From positions 1 through 6,408 of the forward strand of contig JAIKXK010000174.1 in NCBI GenBank assembly GCA_024684155.1: a stretch of 6,408 bases of DNA, given 5' to 3'. Source of the stretch: Lachnospiraceae bacterium (GTDB lineage: Bacteria; Bacillota; Clostridia; Lachnospirales; Lachnospiraceae). Positions 5,244 to 6,408 of this stretch are shown one piece after another (position 1 is the first letter of the stretch; each line of letters begins with the position of its first letter). Below the pieces are notes generated by a model. It had not been told where the DNA came from. It saw only the letters and a program-made list of their open reading frames with translations, and ran no database searches. The translations under genes were made by a program, and so were the position numbers.

Positions 5244-6074
5244 GAGTTCTTCTCCTTTAAATAAAACTGAAATGTTTCTAAGGTACTATCATCTAAAAAC
5301 TGATTCTTATCCTTAATATAAGAAATGGTATCCTCTAAAATCATTAGGATTGCAAAATCTAAATTCCAAAACGCAATTTGTCGTATTTCTTCTAGTCGTA
5401 TTGCTTTATCTCTATTAGGTTCTATATAATCCGCCACAAAAATAATCTTATCTAATAGATTCATATTAGGCTGACCAGTAGTATGAACTAAAATAGCGTG
5501 TAAAATTTCATCATCATTAATATGATAGTCTTGTTTTGCCATATAAGCACCTGCTTTTGAATGCAGTAAGTGAGGTGCTTTTTTCTCACCTTCTGTAACA
5601 GATAATTCATTCTTATTGCAGTATGCTAACAATTCATCATTTGTCATATACTTAGCGCAGTCATGTAATAAGCCGGCCACATAGGCCTTATTCATATCAT
5701 AACCATACTTCATGGCTAAGGCTGCTGCTGTGTCTGCTACCCCAATGGTATGAGCATAGCGGGATGGTTTTAAATGATCAGAAAGATTCTTTTTTATAAG
5801 TTTTAAATCATAGACTTCTTTTTTATCATATAAATTCATACGACGAATATAAGAAAGTTCTTCTTCATCAATATAAGGCATTAGTTCCTCATCTGAAGCT
5901 CCACCACTTATCATCTCTCTTATTTTTGTAGAAGATATGGAGGTTGGTTTAGAAAAAATTGGAATAATTGTTCCCTCAAATAAAGAATTTAGTGAATCAA
6001 TTTTTTCCTTGCATCTTCTTGTTTCCTCTTCTTCCCCCTCTTCACCTCGTAAAAATACAACAATTGATGCAGCA
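5240..6074 (-). CDS. nadD-yqeK: NadD-YqeK fusion: NaMN adenylyltransferase plus HD-domain Ap4A hydrolase (5' partial)
   Basis: The frame stays open from the fold-back join at 6074 to the stop at 5240. Its first part is the end of NadD: AASIVVFLRGEEG, an acidic stretch, PIFSKPTSISSTKIREMI (the ISSTxIR signature of nicotinate-nucleotide adenylyltransferases), and the closing helix LSYIRRMNLY. It then runs without a stop into YqeK, a metal-dependent HD hydrolase known to split Ap4A into two ADP. Counting from Met at 5914, the HD ligands are His55 (RYAHTIGV), His84-Asp85 (LLHDCAK), His115 and His118 (PHLLHS), His144 (ILVHTTG) and Asp162 (FVADYIEPNR). That Met lies inside NadD and is not a natural start; no ribosome site precedes it. 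The nucleotide-binding N-terminus of NadD is missing from the window. Four-base overlap with rsfS. Comparable NadD-HD fusions exist in Mycoplasma. Confidence 0.85.
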
Positions 6075-6408
6075 GTTACATCCCGTATGCATCGTTTCGA
6101 AATGTGTGAATATGCATGTAAATATCATCCTAATGTTTTAACTATGTATGGAGAGTTTTCAAATTTAAAATCGGAACCAAACTCTACGTATTTAACTTTA
6201 GAAAAACTAAAGAAAGATTATCCAGAGGATGAGTTTTATTTTATTATGGGACAGGATTCCATTGACTATTTTGATAAATGGAGGGAGCCTCAGCGAATTT
6301 TAAATGCTGCATCAATTGTTGTATTTTTACGAGGTGAAGAGGGGGAAGAAGAGGAAACAAGAAGATGCAAGGAAAAAATTGATTCACTAAATTCTTTATT
6401 TGAGGGAA
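5971..6408. repeat. Fold-back inverted repeat at right end (104-bp perfect arms, 230-base loop)
   Basis: Bases 5971-6074 are the exact reverse complement of 6305-6408, with 6075-6304 between them. Both arms code for the same stretch of NadD in opposite orientation, and the loop codes for the NadD part that should precede it. The pattern fits an assembly or chimera jump at a short inverted repeat inside nadD, since the loop is inverted relative to the adjoining yqeK-side copy. Confidence 0.95.
6060..6408 (+). CDS. nadD: Middle part of NadD, nicotinate-nucleotide adenylyltransferase (partial, inverted by the fold-back)
   Basis: The plus-strand frame reads TTIDAAVTSRMHRFEMCEYA, then YLTLEKLKKDYPEDEFYFIM, GQDSIDYFDKWREPQRIL and AASIVVFLRGEEGEEEE, reaching the window edge inside LNSLFEG. 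The FYFIMGQDS...W block is typical of NadD, which adenylates nicotinate mononucleotide to deamido-NAD in NAD synthesis. Joined to the minus-strand copy, which continues LFEGTIIPIFSKP in the same frame, it gives most of the NadD domain of the NadD-YqeK fusion. This is the same gene and not a second one. How far left the true sequence extends past 6075 is uncertain because 6061-6074 is shared with the mirrored arm. Confidence 0.8.

Noticed and set aside
5240..5914. Separate yqeK gene starting at ATG 5914
   Set aside because: The residues before and after this Met form the C-terminal signature of NadD, the frame is open upstream, and no ribosome site precedes the codon.
1..6408. Terminal inverted repeats of a mobile element or a linear replicon
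   Set aside because: The left and right fold-backs are unrelated to each other, each lies inside a coding gene, and there is no transposase, telomere resolvase or replication gene between them. All genes are housekeeping.

Overview
The window is an AT-rich stretch of ordinary bacterial chromosome. Gene content and protein style point to a Bacillota of class Clostridia, most likely the Lachnospiraceae. The markers are the infC-rpmI-rplT operon behind an L20-type attenuation leader, lexA divergent from a small LysM protein, the nadD/yqeK/rsfS cluster, strong AGGAGG ribosome-binding sites and low GC. This assignment is an inference from protein and operon style; there is no rRNA to confirm it. 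No mobile element, CRISPR array, tRNA or rRNA is visible, and no gene-free stretch exceeds 200 bases.

Layout from left to right. Bases 1-269 are an imperfect fold-back: a second allele of the end of the first gene, pointing the opposite way. A membrane-anchored HlyD-like protein (minus strand) runs to 1392, with a promoter embedded in the terminator of the ribosomal operon. That operon (rplT 1486-1842, rpmI 1866-2063, infC 2082-2594, all minus) starts at a promoter near 2750. Its leader carries an intrinsic terminator, a competing antiterminator pairing and an AUU start codon for infC. Upstream lies plsC (2792-3517, minus) with a near-consensus promoter. Then comes a divergent SOS locus: a YneA-like LysM protein (3661-3981, minus) and lexA (4143-4757, plus), separated by about 160 bp that hold both promoters and four to five LexA-box-like elements. 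After a bidirectional terminator come rsfS (4875-5243, minus) and, overlapping it by 4 bp, a single reading frame in which the NadD C-terminus runs without a stop into a YqeK-type HD hydrolase. Bases 5971-6408 are a second fold-back that repeats nadD on the plus strand.

Functional themes. The ribosomal operon appears to sense free L20 and IF3 levels. LexA represses itself and a candidate SOS division inhibitor. The nadD-yqeK fusion and rsfS link NAD synthesis, Ap4A removal and ribosome silencing in one co-translated unit, as the separate genes do in many Bacillota.

Both ends of the sequence are palindromic joins inside coding genes. The left one joins two alleles that differ only at third codon positions, so it looks like an assembly or chimera product from a mixed-strain sample and not a biological inversion. 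Coordinates at both ends should be treated with caution. I see no convincing undescribed system. The most informative items are the nadD-yqeK fusion, the dense SOS operator array and the L20 leader switch.
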